From Puniceibacterium sp. (GTDB lineage Bacteria; Pseudomonadota; Alphaproteobacteria; Rhodobacterales; Rhodobacteraceae): 43,159 bases of DNA. This document shows, piece after piece, positions 1-9,840 of the stretch. Position 1 is the first letter of the stretch, and every line of letters begins with the position of its first letter. Location: the NCBI GenBank assembly GCA_024636635.1, contig JAGXGV010000024.1, positions 1-43,159 on the forward strand. The letters are read 5' to 3'. The notes under the pieces are model-generated. The model searched no databases and was not told the DNA's origin. It saw only the letters and a program-made list of their open reading frames with translations. A program made the translations under genes and the position numbers.

Positions 1-12
1 GATCTGAGCCAT
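1..12 (-). CDS. nuoI: NuoI start (partial, first four codons)
   Basis: Reading the minus strand, an ATG at 12-10 opens a frame M-A-Q-I that runs off the window. A strong AGGAGG ribosome site lies six bases upstream, between the nuoH stop and this ATG. NuoI is the 8Fe ferredoxin-like subunit of complex I and normally follows nuoH, and alphaproteobacterial NuoI proteins commonly begin M-[TA]-Q-I-D. The assignment rests on position, ribosome site and four residues only. Confidence 0.7.
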
Positions 13-14
13 GT

Positions 15-1052
15 TCAGCCTCCTGTGGTCCAGCGGGCATAGAATCCCCAGAACCATCCGAATTTTGCCGCGAAGCTTACAAAGACCACCCAGACGAGGC
101 TGAAGGGCAGGAACACCTTCCAGCCCAGCCGCATCAGCTGGTCGTAGCGGTAGCGCGGCGTGATTGCCTTGACCATCGCGAAGAGGAAGAAGAAAAACGC
201 CATCTTCGCCACCATCCACAGAGCCCCGTCGGGCAGGCCCGGGATCGGCGACAGCCAGCCACCAAAGAACAGCAGCGACGTCAGGGCGCACATGAGGAAG
301 ATCGCGATGTATTCCCCTGCCATGAACAGCAGGAACGGGGTACTGGAATACTCCACCTGGTAGCCCGCGACCAGTTCCGATTCCGCTTCGGGAAGGTCAA
401 AGGGCGGTCGGTTCGTTTCGGCCAGGCACGAGATGAAGAACAGAAAGACCATCGGGAAGTGCGGCAGCCAGTACCAGTTGAAGAAGCCGAAGTCGCCATC
501 CTGCGCGCGCACGATGTCGCCAAAGTTCAGCGATCCGGTCGAGATGATGATGCCGATGATGATCAGTCCGAGAGAGACCTCGTAGGAAATCATCTGCGCA
601 GCCGAGCGCAGTGAACCGAGGAACGGGTATTTCGAATTCGACGCCCAGCCCCCCATGATCACGCCGTAAACCTCGAGCGAGGAGACGGCGAACACAAATA
701 GCACCGCCACGTTGATGTCCGACAGCACCCAGCTGTCGTTGAACGGAATCACCGCCCAGGCGACCATTGCAAGAACGAAGGAGGTCAACGGCGCAAGCAT
801 GAACACCGGCTTGTCCGCCCCTGCCGGAACGACCACCTCTTTCACCACGTATTTCAGCGCATCGGCCACCGTCTGGAGCAACCCGAAGATGCCCACCACG
901 TTGGGCCCGCGGCGCATCTGCACGGCAGCCCATATCTTGCGGTCGCCATAGACCAGGAACAGCAGGGAAATCATCACGAATCCCAGGACCGCAAGGCACT
1001 GCGCCACGATGATCAGGGCGATTCCGCCGGTTGTGGTAAAGAAATCAGCCAT
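15..1052 (-). CDS. nuoH: NADH-quinone oxidoreductase subunit H
   Basis: NuoH is the membrane subunit that forms the quinone-binding chamber where the peripheral arm of complex I meets the proton-pumping arm. The 345-residue product is very hydrophobic, with about eight or nine membrane segments. It carries family hallmarks: the RRGPNVVG segment near the N-terminus, the [20 protein letters not shown] loop, and the [15 protein letters not shown] tail. The frame is open further upstream, but ATG 1052 matches family starts (MADFFTT) and has an AGGA ribosome site five bases before it. The gene begins seven bases after the preceding lipoprotein gene and is followed by nuoI, so it is translated within the nuo operon. 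Confidence 0.97.
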   Translation of the reverse strand: MADFFTTTGGIALIIVAQCLAVLGFVMISLLFLVYGDRKIWAAVQMRRGPNVVGIFGLLQTVADALKYVVKEVVVPAGADKPVFMLAPLTSFVLAMVAWAVIPFNDSWVLSDINVAVLFVFAVSSLEVYGVIMGGWASNSKYPFLGSLRSAAQMISYEVSLGLIIIGIIISTGSLNFGDIVRAQDGDFGFFNWYWLPHFPMVFLFFISCLAETNRPPFDLPEAESELVAGYQVEYSSTPFLLFMAGEYIAIFLMCALTSLLFFGGWLSPIPGLPDGALWMVAKMAFFFFLFAMVKAITPRYRYDQLMRLGWKVFLPFSLVWVVFVSFAAKFGWFWGFYARWTTGG

Positions 1053-1059
1053 CAGGTCC

Positions 1060-1446
1060 TCACACCATCGGTATTCCGTTTTCCGCGCAATTGAAAACGG
1101 TGACTTCGGCGTCAATCGTCTTCAACCCGCGGGGCAGTGCTGGCGAGATGGTGTAAACCGCATCTGCGCGCCAGACTCCACCCTCTTCATCGACATTTGT
1201 GCGCAAATGCCGCGCGAAACCGTATCCTCGTATCAGAGTATACTGCGCCGCAGCACATTCTGCATAGTCCGCAACGTCACCCTGTCCACGGGCGCCGCGC
1301 ATTTCCACCAGAAAGTTCACGAGATCCCCGTCCAGAAGCCGGGTCTCGATGGCGCCATACTCGGGCGCGAACGGCTGCGGCGTATCCTGCGACGCCTCGC
1401 AACCCGTAAGTCCTCCGGCAGCAAGCAGCGCCAGCATGATGCGCAT
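1060..1446 (-). CDS. Small lipoprotein in the nuo operon
   Basis: I recognise no named family. The 128-residue product starts with a lipoprotein signal ([16 protein letters not shown]), giving a predicted lipidated Cys at about residue 16, so it should be anchored in the outer or inner membrane facing the periplasm. The rest is soluble and contains a pair of Cys residues in AECAAAQY and VFNCAEN. I chose ATG 1446 because GGAG sits eight bases upstream; a GTG at 1455 overlapping the nuoG stop is the alternative. It lies between nuoG and nuoH, where Rhodobacter-type nuo operons carry unidentified reading frames, so a role in complex I assembly is possible but only inferred. Confidence 0.75.
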   Translation of the reverse strand: MRIMLALLAAGGLTGCEASQDTPQPFAPEYGAIETRLLDGDLVNFLVEMRGARGQGDVADYAECAAAQYTLIRGYGFARHLRTNVDEEGGVWRADAVYTISPALPRGLKTIDAEVTVFNCAENGIPMV

Positions 1447-1451
1447 CCCCC

Positions 1452-3470
1452 TCACTCCGCCGCGAGGGGGGCGTCTTTCCGTGCCTTGGCATTGGCGCTC
1501 AGTTCGGCCATCAGCTGGCTGGCCCGCGCAATCGGGTTGGTCAGGTAGAAATCCGAAATCGCACAGCGCAGCCTGTCGGCGTCCATCTCGCCCGCTTCGG
1601 GCAGGCGCCAGTCGTTTTCAGGGACCGAGTCGATTTCGGCAAGATGTGGCACTTCGGAGATGAGCGCCTTGCGCAGTTGCGCCATCGAATCAAACGGCAA
1701 GGTTTGGCCCACTTCGGCGCTGAGCGCGCGCAGGATCGCCCAGTTCTCTTTCGCCTCGCCGGGGGCAAATCCGGCGCGCAGCGCCAGTTGCGGGCGTCCT
1801 TCGGTGTTCACGAACAGGCCCTGCTCTTCGGTGTAGGCAGCGCCGGGCAGGATGATGTCGGCACGGTGGGCGCCGCGGTCGCCATGGCTGCCCTGATAGA
1901 TCACGAACGGACCGGCGGGAACTTCACCTTCGTCGGCGCCCAGGTTGTAGACCACCTCGGCCCCGTCCAGCGCGGCAATCACGCCACCGTCCGTCACCGC
2001 GCCGATGTCCATCGCGCCCACGCGCCCGGCAGCCGTGTGCAGCACGAGGAATTTTGATCCGGTCGCCTCGGCCAGCTTCATGGCCGCCGCCAGCACCGCG
2101 CCGCCATCTGCCCGCGCCAGAGCGCCCTGCCCGATGATGATGATCGATTCGCCGTCGGCGACCTCGTCCTGGTCGCGGCCCAGAAGTTCGGTGATCGTGT
2201 CCGTCCCGGTGCCGACATGTTCATAGTCATAGGTCAGATCGACAGCCTCGCCGATCAGGCCGACATTGGCGCCATGGCTCCAGGCCTTGCGGATACGGGC
2301 GTTCAGCACCGGCGCCTCGACTGCCGGATTTGTGCCGATCAGCATGATCGCCTTGGCTGTGTCGATCTCTTCGATCGTCGCGGTTCCGACATATCCCGAA
2401 CGATGTCCCGCAGGCAGTTGCGCACCATCCGTGCGACATTCCACCGTTCCGCCAAGCGATCCGATGAGCGATTTCAACGCATAGGCAGCCTCGACCGGCA
2501 CCAGGTCCCCGACCAGGCCGGTCACCTTGCGGCCCTTCATCATCTCGGCCGCCTTTGCCAGCGCCTCGGGCCAGGTGGACGGACGCAACTTGCCGTTTTC
2601 ACGCACATACGGCCTGTCCAGCCGCTGGCGGCGCAGGCCGTCCCAGACGAAACGGGTCTTGTCGGAAATCCATTCCTCGTTCACGCCGTCATGGTTGCGC
2701 GGCAGGATCCGCATCACCTCGCGGCCCTTGGTGTCGACGCGGATGCTGCTGCCAAGCGCGTCCATAACGTCGATCGTTTCCGTCTTGGACAGTTCCCAGG
2801 GGCGCGCGGTAAAGGCATAGGGTTTCGAGACGAGCGCACCCACCGGGCAAAGGTCGATGATATTACCCTGAAGGTTGCTGTCCAGCGTTTCGCCCAGGTA
2901 CGAGGTGATTTCGGAATCCTCACCCCGGCCAGTCTGGCCCATCTGGGAAATCCCCGCCACTTCAGTGGTGAACCGCACGCAGCGCGTGCAGGAGATGCAG
3001 CGAGTCATATGCGTCTCGACCAGCGGGCCAAGGTTCAGGTCGGTGGCCGCGCGCTTTGGTTCGCGGAAGCGGGAAAAATCGACGCCATAGGCCATCGCCT
3101 GATCCTGAAGATCGCATTCGCCACCCTGGTCGCAGATCGGGCAGTCCAGCGGATGGTTAATAAGCAGGAACTCCATCACCCCCTCGCGCGCCTTCTTGAC
3201 CATGGGGCTGTTGGTCTTGACCATCGGCGGCTCGCCATCCTTGCCGGGGCGCAGATCGCGCACCTGCATGGCACAGCTAGCGGCGGGTTTGGGCGGACCG
3301 CCCACAACCTCGACCAGACACATGCGGCAGTTTCCGGCGATGCTCAGCCGTTCGTGGTAACAGAAACGCGGTATCTCGATCCCGGCCTCTTCACAGGCCT
3401 GGATCAGCGTCATCGCGCCCTCTACTTCCACATACTTGCCGTCAATGTTGATCTTGCGGAGGTCTGACAT
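1452..3470 (-). CDS. nuoG: NADH-quinone oxidoreductase subunit G
   Basis: NuoG is the large iron-sulfur subunit of the peripheral arm and passes electrons from NuoE/F toward the quinone. The 672-residue protein shows every expected N-terminal ligand set: C37, C48, C51 and C66 for the [2Fe-2S] cluster; H106, C110, C113 and C119 for the His-ligated [4Fe-4S] cluster; C158, C161, C164 and C208 for the next [4Fe-4S] cluster. A molybdopterin-oxidoreductase-like domain follows, which in complex I binds no molybdenum. The length is typical of alphaproteobacterial and mitochondrial-type NuoG, shorter than the E. coli form. ATG 3470 is preceded by a GGTGAG-like ribosome site, four bases from the end of the upstream gene. 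Confidence 0.98.
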   Translation of the reverse strand: MSDLRKINIDGKYVEVEGAMTLIQACEEAGIEIPRFCYHERLSIAGNCRMCLVEVVGGPPKPAASCAMQVRDLRPGKDGEPPMVKTNSPMVKKAREGVMEFLLINHPLDCPICDQGGECDLQDQAMAYGVDFSRFREPKRAATDLNLGPLVETHMTRCISCTRCVRFTTEVAGISQMGQTGRGEDSEITSYLGETLDSNLQGNIIDLCPVGALVSKPYAFTARPWELSKTETIDVMDALGSSIRVDTKGREVMRILPRNHDGVNEEWISDKTRFVWDGLRRQRLDRPYVRENGKLRPSTWPEALAKAAEMMKGRKVTGLVGDLVPVEAAYALKSLIGSLGGTVECRTDGAQLPAGHRSGYVGTATIEEIDTAKAIMLIGTNPAVEAPVLNARIRKAWSHGANVGLIGEAVDLTYDYEHVGTGTDTITELLGRDQDEVADGESIIIIGQGALARADGGAVLAAAMKLAEATGSKFLVLHTAAGRVGAMDIGAVTDGGVIAALDGAEVVYNLGADEGEVPAGPFVIYQGSHGDRGAHRADIILPGAAYTEEQGLFVNTEGRPQLALRAGFAPGEAKENWAILRALSAEVGQTLPFDSMAQLRKALISEVPHLAEIDSVPENDWRLPEAGEMDADRLRCAISDFYLTNPIARASQLMAELSANAKARKDAPLAAE

Positions 3471-3474
3471 CGTC

Positions 3475-3876
3475 TCACCTTGCTTTCAGCAGGCTCCCTA
3501 TAGCGGAACCCCTTGCGATTTCCTGTTTGCCCAGCCTGCAATAGCTGGACTTGTCCCCTGATGTCACCCCGTTTGCCTGCATGTAAGCCTCGCCGCGTTG
3601 CCGCATGCGGGCCTTTTCGGCCTTGGAGGTCACGTAATCCTCTATCTCTTTTTCGCTGTAGCCCTGAGACCGGGCCTCGGACTTCAGCCCCTGAAGCCGC
3701 ATGATCGCGGTGATCATCCGGGCCTCGATCCTGTCGCAATTGTTGCGGATCTCGTCCGCGATACCGACGGCCATAATCCCGTCATCTACCACAGCAATTT
3801 CGCGCAGGGGCGGTTTCGCCGCCGCCGCGCCGCCCAAAAGCGCCGCTGTCAGTGCCAGGGTCAGTGTCAAACGCAT
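3475..3876 (-). CDS. DUF5333-like exported protein
   Basis: The 133-residue product has a Sec signal peptide ([20 protein letters not shown]) and a mature part with two Cys residues (RNNCD and SSYCRL) that could form a periplasmic disulfide. The phrases [25 protein letters not shown] and the ending [12 protein letters not shown] match my memory of the Rhodobacterales DUF5333 family, which sits in nuo operons. Function is unknown. The frame extends upstream to 3975, but ATG 3876 gives a clean signal peptide and has AAGGAGAG just before it. It follows a lipoprotein gene after 124 bases and is almost contiguous with nuoG. Confidence 0.85.
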   Translation of the reverse strand: MRLTLTLALTAALLGGAAAAKPPLREIAVVDDGIMAVGIADEIRNNCDRIEARMITAIMRLQGLKSEARSQGYSEKEIEDYVTSKAEKARMRQRGEAYMQANGVTSGDKSSYCRLGKQEIARGSAIGSLLKAR

Positions 3877-4000
3877 CCCGTCTCTCCTTGCAAGGGGGGC
3901 AGAGTTGCCCTGCAACCCCGCGTCCCTGCAAAGATGGGGCCGTGCCGCTTTGCTATGCAATAGCTGGCCGCACAAGCCTTTGTTATGAGGCCGCTTTCAA

Positions 4001-4342
4001 TCATTCCACACAGCTTCCCCGGAAGGTCAGCGTATCGCCCTGGACCTGCAACCGCTCGGGCGGGGTTTCGGGCCCCACGACCCAGTCGATATCGCTGGTG
4101 CCATAATAGCGGATACAGTGCTTGATGCCTTCATAGCGGCCCGCCTCTCGGGCGCCGGTCAGGGTCTGACCCGACACCGGGCGCACAGTGGCGGTGAAAT
4201 CCTTGCGGTTGCTGCGCTCTGCACCGATCTTGCCGTTGTAGAACACGCCGTTGAACGCCACCACATTGGTGCCCTGGGAACGGGAACAACCCGCAATGGT
4301 CAGCACCACGGCCACAATGGTCAGCGTCAGAATTGCCCGCAT
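4001..4342 (-). CDS. Small lipoprotein between nuoF and DUF5333 gene
   Basis: A 113-residue protein with a lipoprotein signal peptide: MRAILTLTIVAVVLTIAGC gives a lipidated Cys at position 19. The mature part is short, polar and beta-rich by eye, with Cys residues in IKHCIRYY and FRGSCVE. I recognise no named family. ATG 4342 has GGAG seven bases upstream, inside the end of nuoF, whose stop codon lies five bases before this start. Tight coupling to nuoF argues for co-expression with complex I. A structural or assembly role is inference from context only. Confidence 0.75.
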   Translation of the reverse strand: MRAILTLTIVAVVLTIAGCSRSQGTNVVAFNGVFYNGKIGAERSNRKDFTATVRPVSGQTLTGAREAGRYEGIKHCIRYYGTSDIDWVVGPETPPERLQVQGDTLTFRGSCVE

Positions 4343-4346
4343 GCCC

Positions 4347-5642
4347 TTACTCCGCTGCCATGGTCGTCGCCCGCGGCCCGCGCTTGTGCTTGATGCGGTC
4401 CTCGATCTCGTCCCGGAAGTTGCGGATCAACCCCTGAATCGGCCAGGCGGCGGCATCGCCAAGGGCACAGATCGTATGCCCCTCGACCTGTTTGGTCACG
4501 TCCAGCAGCATGTCGATTTCCTCGACCTCAGCCTCGCCTGTCACCAGACGGTCCATCACGCGCATCATCCAGCCGGTGCCTTCGCGGCAGGGCGTACACT
4601 GGCCACAGCTTTCGTGTTTGTAGAACTTGGACAGCCGCCAGATCGCTTTGATGATGTCCGTGCTCTGATCCATCACGATCACCGCCGCGGTGCCCAGACC
4701 GCTGCGCTGTTCGCGCAGGTAATCGAAATCCATGATCGCCTCGCGCATATGCTCGCCCCGGATGCAAGGCACCGACGATCCGCCGGGGATCACCGCCTTG
4801 AGGTTGTCCCATCCGCCGCGTATGCCGCCGCAATGCTTTTCAATCAGCTCTTCGAAACTGATCGACATGGCCTCTTCGACGACGCAGGGGTTGTTCACAT
4901 GGCCGCTGATCGCGAACAGCTTGGTGCCTGCGTTGTTCGCCCGTCCGAACGACGAAAACCATTCGGGACCGCGCCGCAGGATGGTCGGCACCACGGCGAT
5001 AGATTCGACGTTGTTCACCGTCGTCGGGCAACCATAAAGGCCAGAACCGGCCGGGAACGGCGGCTTCATGCGCGGCATACCCTTCTTGCCCTCAAGGCTT
5101 TCCAGCAGGGCGGTTTCCTCGCCACAGATATAGGCGCCGGCGCCGTGGTGCAGATAGATGTCGAAATCATAACCCGACCCGCAGGCGTTGCGCCCCACCA
5201 GACCGGCCTCATAGGCCTCGTCGATGGCAATCTGAAGCGCCTCTTTCTCGCGGATGTATTCGCCGCGGATGTAGATATAGCAGGCATGGGCCTGCATGGC
5301 GAAACTGGCGATCAGGCAGCCTTCGACCAGCGTGTGCGGGTCATGGCGCATGATCTCGCGGTCCTTGCAGGTGCCAGGCTCGGATTCATCCGCATTCACC
5401 ACCAGATAGGCGGGCCGCCCGTCCGATTCCTTGGGCATGAACGACCATTTGAGGCCCGTGGGAAAGCCCGCGCCGCCCCGGCCGCGCAGGCCGGATTTCT
5501 TCATCTGGTCGACGATCCAGTCGCGCCCCTGGTCGAGGATACCCTTGGTGCCATCCCAATGGCCGCGCGCCTGCGCGCCCTTCAGGGTGCGGTCGTGCAT
5601 GCCGTAAAGGTTGGTAAAGATCCGGTCCTGATCCTTGAGCAT
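4347..5642 (-). CDS. nuoF: NADH-quinone oxidoreductase subunit F
   Basis: NuoF oxidises NADH: it binds FMN and NADH and holds the first [4Fe-4S] cluster of complex I. The 431-residue protein has the glycine-rich [21 protein letters not shown] region, the [16 protein letters not shown] segment, the [18 protein letters not shown]-binding segment, and the cluster ligands C346, C349, C352 ([11 protein letters not shown]) and C392. Length is normal for the family. ATG 5642 begins three bases after the stop of the DUF5337-like gene. Neighbours on both sides are small accessory genes peculiar to this type of nuo operon. Confidence 0.98.
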   Translation of the reverse strand: MLKDQDRIFTNLYGMHDRTLKGAQARGHWDGTKGILDQGRDWIVDQMKKSGLRGRGGAGFPTGLKWSFMPKESDGRPAYLVVNADESEPGTCKDREIMRHDPHTLVEGCLIASFAMQAHACYIYIRGEYIREKEALQIAIDEAYEAGLVGRNACGSGYDFDIYLHHGAGAYICGEETALLESLEGKKGMPRMKPPFPAGSGLYGCPTTVNNVESIAVVPTILRRGPEWFSSFGRANNAGTKLFAISGHVNNPCVVEEAMSISFEELIEKHCGGIRGGWDNLKAVIPGGSSVPCIRGEHMREAIMDFDYLREQRSGLGTAAVIVMDQSTDIIKAIWRLSKFYKHESCGQCTPCREGTGWMMRVMDRLVTGEAEVEEIDMLLDVTKQVEGHTICALGDAAAWPIQGLIRNFRDEIEDRIKHKRGPRATTMAAE

Positions 5643-5645
5643 CGC

Positions 5646-5864
5646 CTAGTCCTTGTTCTTCTGGCGCATCCGCCAGAGTCCATAAATCATCCATATGCCC
5701 GTCCCGAACCCGGCCAGGGCGGCCAGGTCGAAAAAGGCGCGGGTGCGCTGGCTCCAGTCCAGCGCGGCCCCAAGGCCGGTGACAATGACCCAGGCAAGAC
5801 CCACACCGGCAATCACCAGCGCCGTGATGCGCCCCTGCCGCTGAAAGTCTTCATCCTGGCTCAT
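5646..5864 (-). CDS. DUF5337-like two-helix membrane protein
   Basis: A 72-residue protein starting MSQDEDFQRQGR, with two membrane segments (about residues 12-34 and 44-62) joined by a short loop, and a basic tail (WRMRQKNKD). This matches my memory of the Rhodobacterales DUF5337 family, found next to nuoE and nuoF. I chose ATG 5864 over the longer frame to 5939 because the added residues are low-complexity basic sequence overlapping the upstream gene. No function is known. Its place directly before nuoF, three bases apart, makes a complex I-linked role plausible. Confidence 0.82.
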   Translation of the reverse strand: MSQDEDFQRQGRITALVIAGVGLAWVIVTGLGAALDWSQRTRAFFDLAALAGFGTGIWMIYGLWRMRQKNKD

Positions 5865-5880
5865 GCCGTTCCCTGCCCGT

Positions 5881-6696
5881 TCAGTATGCGTCACCCTTGT
5901 CGGCACGTTCCGAGACCTCGGTCTCGTCACCCGCCGCAAGGGTTTTCGCCTGCGTTACCCATTCGTCGCGCGTCACGCGGCCCTTGAAGCCTTCGAGGTT
6001 CTGATCGACCCATGCCACTTCGGCCGGGGTCCAGGCGGCAATCTGGTCGAAGTGGTAAAAACCCATGTCATTGCACAGGTTTTCCAGCTTCGGCCCGATA
6101 CCCTTGATCCTCTTCAGGTCGTCGCGTCCATCGGCGCGCGCTTCGGTCAGGGTTGCGGGCTTGATGCCGGTCCCCGTCTCCTCGCCCGTCTCCTCGCCCG
6201 TCTCCTCGCCCGTGGCGTCGGGTCCGGGCTTTGGCTCGCTCTCATATTTCCAGTCGCCCTTGCGCGACGCCAGATCCTCCTGCCCGGCCAAAGGCTTTGA
6301 CGGCCTGACCTGCGCGCCCGCCTCTTCATCGGTGGTGGCAGAAGCCGCTCTTACATCCGGCTTGGCATCCGAGGCTGCCGGGGCCGGGGCAGCCGGTGCC
6401 GAAGGCGCATCCGTACGCGCGGGTTCAGAGGTGGAAGGCGCGGGGCTGGCAGGTGCCGGGGCGGCAGGCGCGGCGCGCGATGCAACACCGGTCGATACCG
6501 GTCCGGGAAGTTCGCGGCAGAACAGGTAGGAAAAGATGAACCCCAGCACGCCGGTCGCCACGACGCTCAGGAAAATGGAGCCGGTCCACGAGGTGTTCCC
6601 GACCACCAGCAGCAGCACCAGCGCCAGGAAGCCGATGGCACCCGCCATGGCCCAGCATCCGGAGGCGCAACTCATACCCTTGTTCTGTCCGTTCAT
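5881..6696 (-). CDS. Membrane protein with NuoE-tail-like helix-hairpin-helix domain
   Basis: The 271-residue protein has two hydrophobic segments near the N-terminus (about 15-35 and 38-58), a long Ala/Pro-rich linker, then a C-terminal domain of about 90 residues with the helix-hairpin-helix signature DDLKRIKGIGPKLENL and the stretch [14 protein letters not shown]. That domain is clearly the same as the C-terminal extension of the neighbouring NuoE, suggesting duplication. The linker contains GEET three times in a row. ATG 6696 has GGGAG seven bases upstream; the GTG at 6702 is less well placed. Such HhH domains usually bind DNA, but here the context suggests a protein-protein role, which is inference. 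Confidence 0.85.
   Translation of the reverse strand: MNGQNKGMSCASGCWAMAGAIGFLALVLLLVVGNTSWTGSIFLSVVATGVLGFIFSYLFCRELPGPVSTGVASRAAPAAPAPASPAPSTSEPARTDAPSAPAAPAPAASDAKPDVRAASATTDEEAGAQVRPSKPLAGQEDLASRKGDWKYESEPKPGPDATGEETGEETGEETGTGIKPATLTEARADGRDDLKRIKGIGPKLENLCNDMGFYHFDQIAAWTPAEVAWVDQNLEGFKGRVTRDEWVTQAKTLAAGDETEVSERADKGDAY
6175..6210 (-). repeat. 12-bp tandem repeat x3 coding GEET
   Basis: Three exact 12-bp units (CGTCTCCTCGCC on the plus strand) encode the acidic run GEETGEETGEET in the linker of the helix-hairpin-helix protein. The unit length keeps the frame, so copy number could vary between strains without breaking the gene. Confidence 0.9.
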
Positions 6697-6726
6697 CTTC
6701 ACACTCCCTGTCCGTGTTTCTGGGGT

Positions 6727-7896
6727 CTATGTATTGTCCACGTCACCCGTTTTAGCACGTGCAGCGAAATCCGTCTCGTCTTCGGATGCAAGCTCTTTGG
6801 ATTGCGAAACCCAGTCATCGCGGCTGACCCGGCCTTTGAACCCTTCCAGATTGCTGTCAACCCAGGCAATCTCGTCTGTCGACCAGCTTGCGATCTGGTC
6901 AAAATGATAAATGCCCATGTCGTTCAGCATCGTCTCGAGCCTGGGTCCGACTCCGCGGATCCGCTTGAGATCATCTGCCGCGCCCTCGCGCGCCGTATCG
7001 AGCATCGCCGGCTTGATGCCCCCGCCTTGCGACGCGGCTTCTGCCTCTTTGGCAGGCTCGTCGAGGCGCGGATGCCCGGTGCCCTGAACCGGGGCCTCGC
7101 GCTTGTCGACGCCGGTCTCGTCCACCGGGGCGTCGCCGGCAAGATCGGGGGTATGCGGCGTCGGTTCGGCATCGCCCTTGCGGTCGGACCTGTCCTGCCA
7201 GTGCGAGACCAGCGGCACCTCGGTGCCGTCGATGCGCTTGATCGTATCGCCGATCTCGACAGCCAGCGCCACGCTCGCGTTGTGCTGTTTGCGGTCCTGG
7301 GCAAAGGCGTCCAGGCTGGTCAGCCCCGATTTCGGTTCGCACGAAAACCGTCCGTTTTGCGGGCCAGGCAACGGCACGCGCCCCGCCGACAGTTCGTCCA
7401 GAATCTCGGCCAGCCGCTCGGTGGTCAGATCCTCGTAATAATCCTTGCCGATCTGTGCCATAGGCGCATTGGCGCAGGCGCCCAGGCATTCGACCTCTTC
7501 CCAGCTGAACTTGCCATCGGCGGACAGGGTGTGCGGTTTCGCGGCGATCTTGTCCTTGCAGACGGCCATCAGGTCCTCTGCGCCGCAGATCATGCAGGAC
7601 GTTGTACCGCAGATCTGGATATTTGCAACACTACCAACAGGTTGCAGCTGAAACATAAAGTAGAATGACGCCACCTCGAGCGCGCGCATGTAGGCAAGGC
7701 CAAGCATGTCCGCGACACCTTCGATGGCCGGGCGGGTCAGCCAGCCCTCCTGTTCCTGCGCGCGCCAGAGCAGCGGAATGATCGCGCTGGCCTGACGCCC
7801 CTCAGGGTATTTGGTGATCTGCGCCTCGGCCCAGGCAAGATTGTCCGGGGTAAAGGCGAAAGCCTCGGGTTGGTCCTTGTGAAGACGTCTCAGCAT
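6727..7896 (-). CDS. nuoE: NADH-quinone oxidoreductase subunit E with C-terminal HhH extension
   Basis: NuoE is the 24-kDa-type subunit that holds a [2Fe-2S] cluster beside NuoF. Ligands C96, C101 (ICGTTSC) and C137, C141 (CLGAC) are present in a thioredoxin-like domain covering about residues 1-165. Ordinary NuoE proteins are about 160-240 residues, but this one has 389. The extra part is an acidic linker and a final domain with [17 protein letters not shown] and [14 protein letters not shown], shared with the downstream membrane protein. ATG 7896 has AGGAAG before it. Long NuoE forms of this kind are, as I recall, usual in Rhodobacterales. The extension may tie NuoE to another subunit, but that is inferred. 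Confidence 0.97.
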   Translation of the reverse strand: MLRRLHKDQPEAFAFTPDNLAWAEAQITKYPEGRQASAIIPLLWRAQEQEGWLTRPAIEGVADMLGLAYMRALEVASFYFMFQLQPVGSVANIQICGTTSCMICGAEDLMAVCKDKIAAKPHTLSADGKFSWEEVECLGACANAPMAQIGKDYYEDLTTERLAEILDELSAGRVPLPGPQNGRFSCEPKSGLTSLDAFAQDRKQHNASVALAVEIGDTIKRIDGTEVPLVSHWQDRSDRKGDAEPTPHTPDLAGDAPVDETGVDKREAPVQGTGHPRLDEPAKEAEAASQGGGIKPAMLDTAREGAADDLKRIRGVGPRLETMLNDMGIYHFDQIASWSTDEIAWVDSNLEGFKGRVSRDDWVSQSKELASEDETDFAARAKTGDVDNT

Positions 7897-7904
7897 GTCA
7901 CTTC

Positions 7905-8213
7905 CTATTGCGTCGCTACGCAGACGACAGGGATGTTGGACACCTCCCGGTCGGGGTTCTTTCCAGTCACTTCTTCAACCAGTATGGCCTGACGTTCCGC
8001 CGATACGGCGGGATCGTCCGCAATGAAACACAGATACATCTCTGCATCCCGCTTCATCCCGAAACTGGCATTGCCCGCCGCACTGGCGGCAAAGGGTTCG
8101 AATCCCTCTGCGGCCAGGTCGGACAGATAGGTAAAATCCGCGCGCCCGGGTTCGGCGTGTACGGCCTGTCCGGACGTCGCGATCAGCATCGCGCCAAGGG
8201 CGGACCACCACAT
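7905..8213 (-). CDS. Small exported protein in the nuo operon
   Basis: A 102-residue protein with a probable signal peptide ([20 protein letters not shown]). The mature part has Cys residues in MYLCFIADD and PVVCVATQ, which could form a disulfide. I recognise no named family. The frame is open upstream, but ATG 8213 is the only start that places a signal peptide at the N-terminus and it begins just after the stop of the preceding lipoprotein gene. nuoE starts nine bases after its stop. Co-expression with complex I is likely; the function is unknown. Confidence 0.7.
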   Translation of the reverse strand: MWWSALGAMLIATSGQAVHAEPGRADFTYLSDLAAEGFEPFAASAAGNASFGMKRDAEMYLCFIADDPAVSAERQAILVEEVTGKNPDREVSNIPVVCVATQ

Positions 8214-8217
8214 CACG

Positions 8218-8520
8218 TCACACCTGCCCGGCGGCGTCGTCGGCAGCGCAGTCCCCCGTCCTGAGCCTGAAACCGCCATTTGACAGCTTCACGCCCTCTT
8301 CGGTCGAGGTCTTGTAGGAGGCGACGTCCATCACTTCGCGGCGGCTCATCCCGGTCTGGAGTTCAACGGGAATGTAGTCCTCTTCGGTCACCAGATCACA
8401 GCCGATCGACGCAACCGCACCGTCGAACATGGCAAGCCCTTCGTCCGTCACCCCGTCGGGCGGCAGGACGCAGGCCGACAGCAGCGCAAGCGCGGCACAG
8501 GCGCCGGAAATTCGGATCAT
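8218..8520 (-). CDS. Small lipoprotein overlapping nuoD
   Basis: A 100-residue predicted lipoprotein: signal [17 protein letters not shown] with the lipid-attachment Cys at residue 17. Two further Cys residues (SIGCDLV and TGDCAAD) may form a disulfide. The ATG overlaps the nuoD stop as ATGA, so its translation is probably coupled to nuoD. The central part ([15 protein letters not shown]) resembles nothing I can name. It belongs to the set of accessory frames in this operon. Confidence 0.75.
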   Translation of the reverse strand: MIRISGACAALALLSACVLPPDGVTDEGLAMFDGAVASIGCDLVTEEDYIPVELQTGMSRREVMDVASYKTSTEEGVKLSNGGFRLRTGDCAADDAAGQV

Positions 8521-9740
8521 CGGTCAATCTCCCCAAACACGACGTCCATCGTCCCGATGATCGCCGCCACATCGGCCAGCTGGTGGCCTGTCGCCAAATA
8601 ATCCATCGCCTGAAGGTGCAGGAAGCCCGGCGCGCGCAGTTTGGCGCGGTAGGGTTTGTTGCTGCCATCCGCGACAAGGTAGACGCCGAATTCACCCTTG
8701 GGCGCCTCGACCGCAGCATAGACTTCGCCCGCGGGAACGTGAAACCCTTCGGTATAAAGCTTGAAGTGATGGATAAGCGCCTCCATCGAGGTCTTCATGT
8801 CGGTCCGCGACGGCGGCGTGATCTTGCCGCGGGCAAGTATGTCGCCCTGCCCGTCGGGCGCCTTCAGCTTCTCGACAGCCTGTTTGATGATATGCACCGA
8901 CTGACGCATTTCTTCCATGCGGACAAGATAGCGGTCGTAACAGTCGCCGTTCTTGCCCACCGGGATCTGAAATTCGAATTCGTCATAACATTCATAGGGC
9001 TGCGCGCGCCGCAGATCCCAGGCAAGCCCCGAACCGCGCACCATGACGCCGGAAAAACCCCAGTCCTGGATATCCTGCTCGGTCACGACGCCGATGTCGG
9101 CGTTGCGCTGCTTGAAGATCCGGTTCTCGGTCAGCAACGCGTCAATATCGGCCAGCACCTTGGGAAATTCCACGGCCCAGGTGCCGATGTCGTCGATCAG
9201 GTCGCCAGGCAGATCCACATGCACGCCGCCGGGACGGAAATAGGCCGCGTGCAGGCGGGCGCCACAGGCACGTTCGTAAAACACCATCAGCTTTTCGCGT
9301 TCCTCGAACCCCCAGAGCGGCGGTGTCAGTGCGCCGACATCCATCGCCTGCGTCGTGACGTTCAGCAGGTGGCTGAGTATGCGCCCGATCTCGGAGTAGA
9401 GCACCCGTATAAGCGAGGCGCGGCGCGGCACCTCGACCCCGGTCAGCTTTTCGATGGCCATACACCAGGCGTGTTCCTGGTTCATCGGCGCGACATAATC
9501 GAGACGGTCAAGATACGGAAGATTCTGGAGATAGGTCCGCGATTCCATCAGCTTTTCGGTGCCGCGGTGCAGCAGCCCGATGTGCGGATCGCAGCGTTCG
9601 ACGATTTCGCCGTCCAGCTCCAGCACAAGGCGCAGAACCCCATGCGCAGCAGGGTGTTGCGGGCCGAAGTTGATGTTGAAGTTGCGGATCTTCTGCTCGC
9701 CCGTCAGGGCGTCGTCAAACCCTTTCGATCCGTCCATCAT
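8517..9740 (-). CDS. nuoD: NADH-quinone oxidoreductase subunit D
   Basis: NuoD (49-kDa subunit) helps build the quinone-reduction site with NuoB and NuoH. The 407-residue protein has the expected [18 protein letters not shown] beginning, the HRGTEKLME segment, [18 protein letters not shown], and the C-terminal region ending DVVFGEIDR. The His in PQHPAAHG and the conserved Tyr of the quinone pocket region are in recognisable context. ATG 9740 (MMDGSKG) agrees with family starts and has AAGGAG nine bases upstream; the longer frame to 9773 is not needed. NuoC and NuoD are separate genes here, not fused as in E. coli. Confidence 0.98.
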   Translation of the reverse strand: MMDGSKGFDDALTGEQKIRNFNINFGPQHPAAHGVLRLVLELDGEIVERCDPHIGLLHRGTEKLMESRTYLQNLPYLDRLDYVAPMNQEHAWCMAIEKLTGVEVPRRASLIRVLYSEIGRILSHLLNVTTQAMDVGALTPPLWGFEEREKLMVFYERACGARLHAAYFRPGGVHVDLPGDLIDDIGTWAVEFPKVLADIDALLTENRIFKQRNADIGVVTEQDIQDWGFSGVMVRGSGLAWDLRRAQPYECYDEFEFQIPVGKNGDCYDRYLVRMEEMRQSVHIIKQAVEKLKAPDGQGDILARGKITPPSRTDMKTSMEALIHHFKLYTEGFHVPAGEVYAAVEAPKGEFGVYLVADGSNKPYRAKLRAPGFLHLQAMDYLATGHQLADVAAIIGTMDVVFGEIDR

Positions 9741-9778
9741 CGGGTCGTTCTCCTTGCAGCGGCCGACAGGCACAAGAT

Positions 9779-9802
9779 GAAAAAATTCGCCCGAATTTTT
9801 TC
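9779..9802. repeat. Perfect 11-bp hairpin between nuoC and nuoD
   Basis: GAAAAAATTCG (9779-9789) and its exact complement CGAATTTTTTC (9792-9802) flank two bases, forming a 24-base palindrome in the 100-base gap between nuoC and nuoD. It has runs of A and T on both sides, so it could slow or end transcription in either direction, or stabilise mRNA. Nothing in the gap codes for protein. Confidence 0.85.
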
Positions 9803-9840
9803 AGGGCGTCCCAAAACAGGCGTCGGTGCGGGTTTGCAGC

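Noticed and set aside
4251-5987. Open frame of 578 codons on the plus strand opposite nuoF
   Set aside because: Overlaps nuoF and its neighbours on the other strand; no conserved domain.
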